In this document: piece by piece, positions 34,436-47,800 of the stretch
How positions within the stretch are numbered: the first letter of the stretch is position 1
Layout of the letters: each line of letters starts with the position of its first letter
Origin: Thysanoteuthis rhombus
Lineage: Eukaryota > Mollusca > Cephalopoda > Oegopsida > Thysanoteuthidae
NCBI GenBank assembly: GCA_963457665.1
Contig: OY735215.1
Location: 35,148,172 to 35,212,171, forward strand
Direction: 5' to 3'
Length of the DNA: 64,000 bases
Notes under the pieces: generated by a model
What the model was told of the DNA's origin: nothing
Seen by the model: the letters and a program-made list of their open reading frames with translations, nothing else
The model's database searches: none
Made by a program: the position numbers and the translations under genes

Positions 34436-35366
34436 GTAAGTCTCGACTTTAAATCTGGTTCATCTGTTTTAGGGCTGAGATATGCACAACAAGCGTTTTA
34501 CCTGATTGAAATGAGTTTCAAAATGGTCATCTAAACTGATTTTCATTTTTGCAAGGTCATGGAGAAAGTGGCTGAGCTATTAAATCTGTATGGTATGTTT
34601 TATGGATATAGTTTTTGCTTTGAAGTACAGTGGATCCTGGTTAAATGGAACACCTGTTACAGAGAATAGCCTCTTAGTAGAACCAATTGAGCATGAAGAG
34701 AATATAACTTTTGTAATAATCACTAACTTTATCTGTTTGAAAGGAACAACCTCTTACAAGGATCAATATTTGTGTTCCTGGTTTATTTTTTATATTCAGA
34801 ATAATCTTCATCCTGATGAAGAGAAAAAAATTGCTTTGATTATTACCAATTTTTTTCCTGAGTTTTCATCTTTTAAAATCCTGTTTAAGAGAAACATTCT
34901 TTAAGCCTCATCCAATCCCCATCAGGAATGCTTTGTCAAATGATATAGTCAAAGGACATTCACTGAGTTGGCCTGTGTAGATTATCATAACCATATCTGT
35001 GTTAAAAGCCAATTCCCTGTGAGAAATAAATGGATGCTTCTCTTTGATGAGTTGATAAAAAATAGTGGTATAGAGGTTACACCCATATTTAACTTATCTC
35101 TCACTCATATTATATCCCTTTTCTCTTGGCTTACCATAATTCCTAACCACTGACATTCCTTTTTTCCATGCACAATGTATATATTGAGTGCTGAAACTTG
35201 TTTGAACAAAATTTCTTGCATAATCATCCATTTTTTTTTTTCTTCACCAAAAATATTTGGTTTATTAGTATAGAAAATGATTAAAGCTGAGTTGTGGTAA
35301 AGCCATTGGGTAGCAATAAAAGTCAAAACCTTACCTCTGTACATCTGGTTCAAATACTAGTAGCAC

Positions 35367-35430
<64 letters not shown>

Positions 35431-38400
35431 ATTTTTAAACTTTCAAGATGAAAAGTTAGTCCTAATGAATGTATTTTGATGCTATAGGAGTGGTCTAAGC
35501 AAAGTAAGAGACGTACATTTACAAAAATATAATAGCTTTATAGGACATTCTTATTTTACAATACAATATGGCACAGACATGTTCAGTCAAATTCATTTCA
35601 AAAGCCTGACGTGTCCATGAGAATTGATCTATACCTTTTTGGATGTGCCATTCTCAATTTTATTTCAAATTGAATGCCCATCTTATATAATGGTATACTT
35701 GGTAAGATATTATTCCCCTCACAAGAATAGATTAGAATGTTTTTTTTTTATTCCATTTTTTTCTTTTTCAGATGGAATTACTCTTTTGCCAATGGACTAC
35801 ACCCCTGGGGCTTCCATGTTGTTAATGTGTTCTTACATGGGGTTGTGTGTGTTCTTTTCTTAAAAGTATTCTCTTGTCTGTTCGCTGGTAATCCAGTTTC
35901 TTGTTTGAAACAGTTCTCTGCCCCCAAATCTTCTTTCTTGTGTGCACTGATATATTCTGTGCACCCAATACACACAGAAAATGTAAGTCTTTCTCTTTTA
36001 ACCACTCTTTATATTTTCCTATGTTTTTTTTTTTTCACCATCTTTATGTGGCTTTTCCAAATGGCTTCTTTCACATTTACATACTCTCTTATATGCTCTT
36101 CAGTCACATTATAAATAGATATCAGCTAAGCAATAGGATATTGCTTACAGCTTTTGTGGTGGGTGGTCATTAATTGTTGTTTTGGCTTCTATTTTTATTT
36201 TTTTTAAATTTTCTTTTATTTAGAATTTTTTTCATGTAGTTAGTAAGACTTTAAGAAAAAATACACAGAGGGGAAACATTCAATTTTAATTATAACGGGT
36301 ATTGGTAGTCACTCAATACAAATTGTTATGTGACTGTCTTTTGGCAGCATGCCATCTTGGTGGTGATCCAAGTAAAAAATTGGACAAAAAGGTGATCAAT
36401 GAATGAGTTACTGCTCTTACCTTTTGCTACGTCACTAAACAGTCCAAATTTTTTTAAACCAAGCGTGAACACTGCTGACACAAACTGAGGGATCAATTTA
36501 GCATAAACTCTCATTGTAAATTGAATCCCCACTAAAAATTGAAGGGAATGTTTTTGTAGACATAAGAAATAATGTTTAAATTTCCATCGTTGGAGCCTGT
36601 ATGCGTGACAGATACATACATAGATAGCCAACCAGACTCACTTGAATACTGAAGGAACCTACATTGATGGTTTCGATTGGAAGTTTGTAATAATCATGTA
36701 TATATGCATAAGTGTATAACATTACTGTCATGTCTGGTATATGCCTTGTATTTATATTGTGCAAGATGTAGAAAACATCTCCATATTTCCAAACTTTTCG
36801 CCAACAGCACAAAAATTTTGTATTCCTTTAACTTACCCAAGCTTATTATAAAACGTATCTGGTTATAATTTTCTAGAAAAATGCACAGGAAGACATTTTA
36901 TTTTAATAATTATAATCCTGTATATATGCACAAAAAAATGATGTTATGGTGCATTTTTATCGCTGTTGAAAATTCTATTCTTGAAAAAGCAATTAGATCA
37001 ACAAAACATAAAGCTACAAGCCTTTCATTAAATCTAAAAATCCAGTTTGAAATAATTCACAATTTTAATCCTACTTACACAAGAATGAGCTGTATGTTGG
37101 CATATTTATATCATTAGCCATTAAAAGTCTTGTAATTATGGGAAAGATGGTCAGCATGATTAGGATTTTGTGTATGAAATTCAAACACCCCACCATAGAC
37201 TTGTTAAGTCTATCGCTTTCCATATTTCAGGTTGCTGGAATTGTTGGTCGTGCCGATCTGCTGTGTGCTTTGCTTGTCGGCATGTCTTTGTTATGTTATG
37301 TCCAGGCATGTATCTCAGGTAGGTGTGTCCGTCTCTGCATGGCTATCTTGACTATGTGCTTATTTAACTATACTTTTGTGGCTTTTATGACACTTTGGTT
37401 TTCCATACTTGTGGTCTTGTGTAAAAACTAAACTAAACTAAGCTAAGCTTAGTATACAACTATATGAACTAACATTCTCATCTATCTGGCATTTTTGATG
37501 AGAAATTCTTCATTTATCTTATTAATTACTTCAAATAATTGTCAGTTAAGCTCATACTCAACTTCCCACTAGCATAACTTGGGGTTCTATAATCAGAGTA
37601 TTTTTGCTGGCCTTAAGGCTGTGATAGTGATAAATATTTCTCAAAGGCATAACTTATGATACAGGAATCTTCAGTCTTTGAAGCATGATTGGTTAAAATT
37701 TCATACCACTCTTGGAGTTTTGGTGTCTGCATGGTTGGTCATCTTTAAGATGACCTTTTTGAGCTAAGAACCCAAAGGTTTCTATTCTGTGCTACCATTT
37801 TGTTCAGTATCCAGGCTGATCAACAGATGACTGAGTTGTTCACAGTGGAAGAAATGTGTCTGAAAGAGTTGAAGATAGAATACATCTCATTTGATTTCCA
37901 CTATCACTATGACAATTGGTAGGAATGTTTCAAGATTGATTTATTTTTTCGGTGCTTGTGAATCATTTTGCTCATTCCAAAAGGTCACTTATAAGTCTTT
38001 TGGGAATTAAAAAGTTTATATACATCAGGAAAAAAAACCCACAGATCTACTGTTGTGAGAATCAGATTATCTTAATTTTTCAAGTGCATTTTCAAATAAG
38101 TTTTTTGTATCTGAATTCATATGAGATTACCATTAGGCTGGCAAATCTTCTGTTAGCTGTATATCTGTACATACCAGGTTTGAACAAAAAGTAATTCAGT
38201 TGAATTTGATAATTCTTATTTGTATAAACAGGCTGAAACTTGAGTTGTAAAGGTTCCACTTCCAAAAATTTATGCCTGACAATACTCTCCTATGAAGAGC
38301 AGTAACTGTTATGGTTTGAGCAAGTAAAAAACCACATGGCAAATTTGACCTGTTTTTCACAGACAAATTGTGTCTGCGTAAAATTTTCATTTATTTATTT

Positions 38401-40874
38401 AATTAAACTTGGAAAAACAGTTATAATGATCTCCACCATAGAACCAAAGATATGGTTTGAATTGTGACTGCTTTAAAACATTTACATATATTCTAATCTA
38501 AGAATTTAAGATTTAAAAAAAATTCTTTTTTTAAATTATTTTGACTGGTCAACTTTTCAGCCTTCCTCAGTGTTGCATCCAATAATTTACAATAACCTAG
38601 ATAATAAAACTGATGTGAAATACAGTCCCTTGGTTTGGGAGTTTCCTACTTTATTGGCTCCATAGGCTCATTGGTGTAAAAGTCCAAAAGGACATCGTGA
38701 AAATGGGCCAGTTTTTGCAAATATCGTTAATATCCTAAGAAAGATGTCGTTATCTATAAAGCAACGAACAGTGATATACAGAGTTCATTCCCTTAAAATG
38801 GCACTCTCTGTCAACAAAGAAACAAATTAGCTTTGTGGGAGATCTTTTAAAGTGACTGCCCTTTCCATTTCTGTTTTTAACAGTTCTAAGAACGGGCAGA
38901 AATATCATATTAAGACCAATTCAAATCGTTAACAGCATTTGAGGGATTAAATGACCTGAAGAGAGAGTGGGTTAGAGATAGATAGACAGGGTTTCTAACA
39001 GAAAGAAAAAGCTGTTACCTTAATAAGAGGAGAGAGAAAGTATTGGTAAGATAGAAAGATATAATATTGAGAGTGGGCAAAGAGGAATGTTTTCTTTTAT
39101 GTCCCACTATATTGTATTCCATTTTCAAAAATTAATTCTTGAGATAGAATGGAAAGTACAGGAATGAAATCAGACCATATAGTGTTTATAACTAGTGATT
39201 ACAGTTCATGTATATTTCTATAACTTTTTCATTTCCCAATGAAATTATATTGCATTTCAGATGATATTTTTCCTTTTTATTTTTGATGCAATGATCATTT
39301 ATTCTTGTTTTAACGCGGATCAACTTGGAAAATCAATTGGAAACAAATAGTTTTATTATAGAAACAAATGTAGGCAAAAATTGCCAAATGCTGTCAAAAA
39401 CTGTTTATTCTATGTTGAACATTATCTGTTCTTTTTCTTGTTATTCATTGTATCAGTGTATCACCTACTGTTTCTTTTCTTCTGTCTTGGAAGCCACAAA
39501 ATATAGTATTTTTTTTTAATGATAAATTTCTAAAAAAAGTTGTCAGTTTTATTTGACCTCCCATTTCACTTTTCTCTTGTAGAACTTACGGGTTCTGTGA
39601 TTACTAAGCATAACTTATGTCTCCAGTTTGAATCAAGAAAAATATCTCTACTATAAAGCTATAGAGAGAGTTTGGATTGTAACTGTCGTTAAATGATATC
39701 TTCAGATATTCATATTTGTGGTCTATTGCATTGAAATGCTAAAAAGGTCTCAGCAAATGTGAGGTCATAGAAAAATAACAAATTCAAAAGAAAAAAATGG
39801 GTTAAATTTTATTTTTCAATTCAGATTTTCATTTTTGATTTGAATTTGCAGATTAAAAAGCTTGAAGTCTAAATTAGAAAATAAGCTTTTCTATTTTGCA
39901 ATCAAGTTTTTCCTGAATTTTCAAAATAATAAAATAAAAATGATAATCTAAATGAATTTTTAATGATCTTGATGAATAATTATTTATTTAATAAGTTTCC
40001 CCCAAAATGTTGATGCATGTTTTTTTGTTGTTTTTATAGACATGTTCAATTCTGTGTTTATGTAAACCCACTGTGTTTGCTTTGAAAAAAGGTTATGTTC
40101 AACACTTTGTGAACAGAATTTTGTTTACTATTTTTATTGTGAATTCTACTCACTTACAAAACAGACCAATTTTAAGTAAATTGATTCAATTTTTTTCCTT
40201 TAAAACATTTCTTTCATTAACATTGTTAGTCTTTATGTACAGTGGGTTAGAAAATATTTTTTCAGTTGTCTGCTACATATCTTCTCTATTTTGTTTATCT
40301 CACTGATCTTGAGTTTGTTTTATCTAATGATAGTTTTTTGTAGATGAATGGCTTATTATAAACTCAGTTTATCATTATCAATTTTGTTTTTGGGCTACTG
40401 CTTTGCCATCTTGTCACAGTGAATTTTGATCCAACATTATAAAACTTTGAAAATAGTCAATGTTTGACTAATGTTTTCTATGCAAAAAAAGTTTTTTCAA
40501 AATGCTACAATAACTGTTTTTTCAGTTCTGTGGGAAACCTAACAACTCATTTATTCAGTAGTTATGGATTAATACGCAGTTCAGTTTTTTTTATTCATTG
40601 ATATTGAATGAACTGTTATTCATCAAAAGAGAAAGAAATGATATTCAAAATTGTTACATTAATTTCACTATTCTACAAGGAAATTCACCATTATACATGA
40701 TTTCGTATGTAGAATTATCCAAATTATCTTGATTCTTCCAAGATAGTTCCTTTTATAATATCAGATTTAAAAAGAAAATGAAGTTATTCTGAATGAAACA
40801 TTTTAGTATAAAAATAAAAACAATTGTTATTGACAACTCTATGTATGGATAATTGATTTATATATGTGTGTCTG

Positions 40875-40910
<36 letters not shown>

Positions 40911-43900
40911 CCGAGGGAAATTTCAATAGCAGGTGCATGAATCAAGTGCAGTATGGATTTCTGCTACCTTTTGAAAGCAGTACTCTTTGTATAAATAGTC
41001 AATAGATGGTGGAAACCAAGTAATTTCTTTCTTCATTTCCTCAACATTTGAAAATTGGTATGAAATAATTTACAACCATTGACTAAAGTGAGTGAAGCTG
41101 GTATTCTAAAAAATGACCTCCATAAATCTCCTAATATGTACTTGAACATTTCACCTTTTATGAAAAATTGAAAAAAAACAGCTTCAGCTAAAAGAATCTT
41201 TTTTGTTCACAATATGATATTAGTCAAACATTGATCATATATCGTATGAATTTCTTCTTTTTGAATTCTTATCTGGTGGCATGTGATATGGGTTCATACG
41301 AGCAATGGGTGTACAAACTGTTGGTTTCAGGATACACATATCTTAAAATCTTAGTAATAAGCAGATAAATATGAAACAGAATATTTTAAACAGTTCCTAA
41401 AAGGTCTTTTTCCTTTTCTTTTTTTTTTCCTTCTCTGTCTGACACTCTTTGAAGAATGAAACAATATCACTTCGCTTCACTTTTGTATCATGAGATTGTT
41501 CGGTCTTCCTTTCTAAACAATAATTTTTTATATCTGGATTCTTTTTTTTTTTTTGGTCAATTTCTGACATCATCCTCTGAAGAGTGTCAGATGAAAAAGC
41601 TTTTTAGGATCTATTTTGAATATTCTGTTATATATCTTATGATTACTGGGATTTTCAAAGTCTGTACCACCAAAAGACTTTTCAATATTCATATCTGCAG
41701 ATCTTTGTATGGGAGGAACACCTTTTAGTATATTGTTTATAATTCTGAGATGAGTCATTTACAATTTTCAGACAATTGAAACTCATCCTTTTGGTTATTT
41801 TTGTTGTGCCTTCTCCATTTTACAGCTTTCTCCCCGTGTACTATTGAGAGGGACTCTTTTTCTGATGGTGCCAATTACAGAACGGCAGCTAACAGAATTT
41901 TGTATCTTTGTTTGTGACAAGACTTGTTACATAGGTTGCAGATATTTTTTCTTTTTTTCTTTGAGAAACTGCTCATGGGGACTTGGTATGGAATTCTTTG
42001 TTTAACAAAGGAACTGAAAACATCTGTACACTATTACATACATTGCCCTTAACAAAGGGAAAAAAATTCTGTTTGCAACCAGTTTTTATTTGGCACTTCA
42101 AGAAGAAAAGGTCCCTCTTACCATACTGATTGTACATCTGAAAAAAAGGATAAAATGTTTTGGCCAAGATGTTCTGGGAACCACTAAAATAGCAAAAGAA
42201 TGAGTTCTGGAAAACTTTTTGAACCCTTTTCATGTATCACATAAGTAAAATACATGATTCTTTACTTTTCGTTATGTGGAGACTAGTAATTCTTTCACTT
42301 TTTCATCTCTTGTGTTGGTATTTTAATGAGTGCTTTATATGCATTTTTGATAGAATTTGAAGAGAGAAAAAAAAACTTCCAAGGCTCTTATCTTTCAACA
42401 CACACACACACACACACACTTAAAAATCAAAGGATCAATTTAACATGAACTTGCATTGCAAATTGAACCCTCAATAATAAACCATTTACTGGTGAAATTT
42501 TCAAAAGAACAAAAAATTGCTTTTTCTAAACATAATAATGAGTGATTGTTTAAATTTTCAGGCTTCTAGCTCTACTGGTGTGCCCTGTATGTGTGATACA
42601 TGCTGCCAAACCAACATAAAAACTAAAGAAACCTATGCTGACAATTTCTAATAGTTGGGGAAGACCAACCTTAGAATGGAATTTATAGAAGTATCTAATG
42701 CTCCACCCAAAATTTTCATTTTATCTTTTCTACTAACTGAAATTCTCTTCCTCATTCTATAGTCAAGAGGGGATTTTACTTAATATTTTAATGAATTTTT
42801 TTTAATTCAAAAAAGTAATTATTTTTGTTTAATTGTAAAGTTACTGAGAAAGACTACTCATGAACTGGAAATAGATTATATTGAACACAAACAGCAACTG
42901 CTTGGCGGACACTTTAATTGTATGTACACAAAATATCAAACACAAGACACTTATTGGGACACCTGAAACCTGTCATCAAAGTTGTAGTTGTGAGACATGT
43001 TCTGACTATATTTTTATCTATTTTGATTTTTTTTCTTTTTCCTAATAAAACCTGTCTGTTGACTTTGGGTGTATATCTAAAGTCAGTGGCAACCTGTCCA
43101 TGGGAGAGTGCAGCTATTGAAGGAGTCTGGAACAACATTTGAGGGTCAGGTCTGTGTTGATTTATATGAACAAGGTTGTAGTTAAAATTCTGCCGACTGT
43201 GGGACTATTAGTTGTAAGGTTAAGCTGCCTGCTGCCATAAGCTTGGGTGGGCTATGAACACTTGAGGGATGAGAAAGTGGATGGTGGTGGAGAAGGTAGT
43301 ACACAGGAGGACAGAATCAGTGGATTTAAGAAGTGTTTACTGGTATTCAATTCAATTGTGTATGAGGGATTAGAGAGAAAGGTCTGCAGAAAGTATTAGT
43401 TTTAAATTTGTACTGTGTGCCGCAATGCCAATTTCAAATTTAGGGAGGCTCTAAGTCAGTCCCCTTTTAAAACAATTTTCGTGTCATTTACTCTAGAGTC
43501 TTCATTACGAAATTTCATTCACCTAAATTCAACTGAATTTTCTAATGCTTTTATTTTCATCTCATTCTCACTAGTGTATGGTTTTATACACCACTTCACT
43601 TTGTATCATGAGATTGTTTGGTCTCCTACAAAAGGTTATATTACTGTAAATATACCATTCCTTTGAAATTAAGAATCCACAGATAGCAAAAAAGCATATC
43701 AAGTCTCCAGCTCCAGCCATTTAAAAGCAATGTGAGTTTACAACCAATAAAATGGAGGTGGATTTTTTTTTTTTTTTTTTTTTTTTAAGTATAGAAAAAA
43801 AAGTACAAATATCTGGATAAACTAAGTCATTCACCCCCAAAGTAATTTCATTCACCCTCGGTTGAATCATTCACTAGCTTAAGTTCTGCCCTAGGCAATA

Positions 43901-44834
43901 TAAACCAAGGAGGCATCTCATGGAAAAAAATTGTCTGAAGGTCTGGTGAAATTAACTGTAGCTTATTTCGCTTATGCTTAAATCTGGCAGTGGCTATAGA
44001 GGGATGTAGGGATAAATGACAACCAAAGGGTTGCCAGAGCAGTTTATCTTTATTTTTTTACTTTTTTTCAAAATCTATGGCGGATCTTCCAAAAGTTGGA
44101 CAAAATTGGACACCATTTTATTCTTCTTTTTTTATACTTTTTTTTTTTTTTTTTTCTTTTACTCGTATATTAAGTGAGGTAACTCATTCATTATAAGCTT
44201 ATGCAATGCTCTTCCAACTTGGGAATAGAGCAATCTGGTGGAAGTGGAATTATGCATGAGTAAATACATTGCTTAAATTCAACCTTATTGACCGTCCAGT
44301 AGAGCAGTGGTAAGATGCCAGCCTCTGGGTCTGGAGTGAAGGTTCTGATCCTACTTTGCGGTACTGGATGGGATAATGGATAGTCTATAACCACACAACG
44401 AAACGGCTGTCTATGAATGACACAATCATTTAATTATTAGTATAATTATATTTATGTATATGTTATCAAAAAAAATGGATATATGATCCAACAGTTATAT
44501 CATATTGAAATTCTGTTTGAAATGATCTCCTTTTATCAACCGGTGAATGTATCATTAGGCCTAGACAACATAAATACAATAAACAATTTTAAAAAATGGG
44601 GCTGCTTCAGGAATCAAACCCACAACTGATAGGGTAGTCACTTCAATGTGGTATGGCTCTTACCATTGAGCTAAACAGTCACCGATAATGCAAAGGCCCA
44701 AATAACTGTTTCAACTCCAAATTCTCATTTTGCTCATTCACTGTCTATATCTGCTCTATTTGTTTCTTTCAAAGTGTACAATTGTTATTGAGAAATGGAT
44801 ATATAATCTGACAGAATAATAATAAATTGCATAA

Positions 44835-44893
<59 letters not shown>

Positions 44894-47800
44894 TGTGTGT
44901 GTGTGCATATGCGTGGGCATGTTCCAATCAGAAAATTCTGTGCTTTAATTAGGTGATAGTTTTTCTCTGGCTAAAGTAATAGTGGTACCCACCATTGTAA
45001 ACTTTAATATAAGAATAAACTATGCATAATCAATTATTTCACATTACTGTACGGTATTGTGAATCCAAGGGGTGACTGTGTTGGCAGTTAATATCATATT
45101 GTTTCACAAATCATGCATCTGGAAACAAAATTTATTATCTTTCTCTATCCATCTCTCCTTTGGTTATATTCTGAAATTTTTGTCCGTAGAATCACCCCCA
45201 TTTTTCTAACCAAGTAGACAATACATCTTTTAAAAATTTGGAAATTAAATGCACCTATTTTTTTTTTTTTTTTTTTTTTTAAATATCTTTTTCAGCTTAA
45301 ACAATGAAGGCACTATTTTGATCCTAATGTTTTCTTGAAAGAAGATTGTAGTTTATGTTGAAATTCAAATATACCAACCTTTCTATCTTTCTACCTTGGA
45401 ACAAAACAAGAATTCATCATTGAATATAATTAATTAACCTATATTGTAGTTTTTTGAAGTATGGTTTGTATACGGAGCTTTCCGATTTTGGTGTTATGAA
45501 TCTGAATTTATGAGGTGTCTTAGATCAGAAATTGCTCGGACAAATTTGGACATCTGATTCATTTGACATACATGGCTAAAAATGGACACCATCTGAAATT
45601 GGACACATTTGGCAACTTTGGCCAACCCTTAGTCATGTATAGGCAGCTCTGAGGCCAGAACTGAGCCCCTTTACTCTGTTAAATTATTCTAGCATAGATT
45701 TTTTTTGAATTACATAAAAATGAATTTCTTTTTTTTTTTTTTCATTTCTTAGAAATGTTGATAAGATTGTGATGCAAATCTTTTTGATTTGAGAAATGAT
45801 TAAATTCATTGGAGTCCCTCACTGTTGTCTAGTACAAGAACACAGCATTACTACTTCAGTGAATACAATACTTACATGACTCTGCCAGACTGCGCTAAGC
45901 ATCATAAATGCTGTTAACATTTTTTAGGATGATAATACAATGGTATTTTGTCCTTGGTTCAAAAATCATAGAGCCAGAGACGTAACCAAACTGAGTGGCT
46001 GCTTAGGAACCCAATGATGGCTAGAGGGTCCCAATAGTGTGGTGGGTGTTCTTATAGACAGTTGGGGACCACCATATCAAATTCTATTTAGGTTTGGGCC
46101 AGCCCTGATACACTTTGACAAACCAAGATGTGATGATCTACAAGTAGTAATTGGAAAAAGAAAAAAAGAGGGTATACAATCAATTCAATTAACTACTGCC
46201 ACACAATGATATAGATTTAGTAAGGCTGAGACCTGTTTGCTGTTGTTATGGGACCTTTTCCAGAATGACTTGTTATATGGGACGCCCCACCAGTATGGTT
46301 GAAGACTGGGATAATGTTAAGGAAAAAAAAAAAAAGGTTCAGAAAATGGGAAGTTTCAAGTGAGAAAGATCGCCAAGATAGAAGTGCTGGATCCATGTAG
46401 GAAACGCCCAGTGGTACTGTACATGTGCACACATTCTCATGGGTAGCTGATATAGCTTTGATAAGTGTGTGTGTATGTGTATGTGTGTTTAAGCATAGGG
46501 CTATTGATAAGGGTGAGTATAGACGGCATATCATACGGGTTTTAGTGAAAAGTAAGTATGAGTCTCTAATGTAGAACTGAGAAGTGATGTGTTTGTGAAT
46601 ATGTGTCGATGTTGATGTGTTCAAACACTACGTACACTGTTGTATAACATTGTTGAATATTTTATCAATAATTGATTGAATGAAAGAGTAATTGCAAAAA
46701 AACTAGCTTGAAAGAAAAAAAAAAAGAAGCCTTGCTGTAAGAATAGATTCACCCATGTCCCAGATGATAGCATTCAGATCTAACACCATCTTTCATTACC
46801 AATGGAACATGCCACAGTGCATAAGTATGACAATGATACATTATAGTTAGATTGAAATCAGTTTCAGATATCAAGTCTGAAGTAAATTATCACAGCTTCC
46901 CATTTCTGTATGGTACTAACAAATATATGAGCTCACAAAATTATACACCAATTTACGTATACATAATGATAGGTGGGGCCTTTTCTGCTTTTTTCCTTTA
47001 TCTAGAATTCATGATGAACGAAAGATAAAATTGATTGAACATAATAAAAAACATACATGTATAAGAATTGAAATATATTCAGGAAATTTGTTTTTTCTTC
47101 ATGGTTGATGATTAGAATGTCTGACTTATCACACACGGAAATGTATTTGGGTGGGCCTAGTTCAGTTTTAAGGAGTATATGCTTCTTGTTTTATGTAAGA
47201 GGAAGTTTGTGTTCTGAGCTATCCTGTTAGAAAAGCCAATTTAAGCTTCTTTTCCCCCTCCTCCATATTCTTTTATTAGTAGCTTTTAATCATTCTAAAT
47301 TCCAACCTAGTTGTACTTAATCCTTCTCTATCTTTTTATTTGGGAATAATTGTTCAACATGTGGATTATCTGTCAGTCCATTCAACAATATTTACTTTTG
47401 GCCTGTTTTCTTTCCATTGCTAACTAACCTTAATATCTATTCTTCATCTTTTCTTTCCTTCTCTTAAGATAATAGTTATAAGAGAGTCATTGTAAATACA
47501 TTGACCCATGCATTATATTATCTCTCCACCTAGTGCAAGAAGTGAGAATAGACTTGCCATTTCAGTCAATAATTGAACAACTGTAGCATCAAGTTTTGGA
47601 GAAAAAAATTCAATCAAAGAATAAATATGGTCAGAATAATTTCTATTTATGACGTCACTAGTATTTTCTGCTGGAAAACATTTGAAATAGATTTTTTTAA
47701 AAACATCTAGAAATATCTAGATTGTGGAGAATCTAGATGTTATCAATAAAATCATCAGAAGAAAAAATATTTTTAGAAGGGGTCTAGGGGAGTACTGATT

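Larger units (their letters stand above)
34436..37230 (+). other. TMTC4 introns 1 and 2 (with exon 35772-35982 between)
   Basis: Intron 1 has a (TA)n tract (35370-35424) and otherwise nothing I recognise. Intron 2 has a full copy of repeat A at 36300-36690. The 104-codon open frame at 34590-34904 has no recognisable domain and looks like chance. Confidence 0.6.

Noticed and set aside
34624-34660. TACAGTGGATCCTGGTTAAATGG, like the end of a Tigger or pogo transposon
   Set aside because: No inverted partner was found in the following kilobase and no transposase coding is nearby. A single end is not enough.
34590-34904. Open frame of 104 codons in TMTC4 intron 1
   Set aside because: No similarity to TMTC proteins; the flanking exons join without it.
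46217-46624. Open frame of 135 codons on the minus strand in TMTC4 intron 3
   Set aside because: It runs through a TG/CA repeat (His-Thr run) and has no domain.
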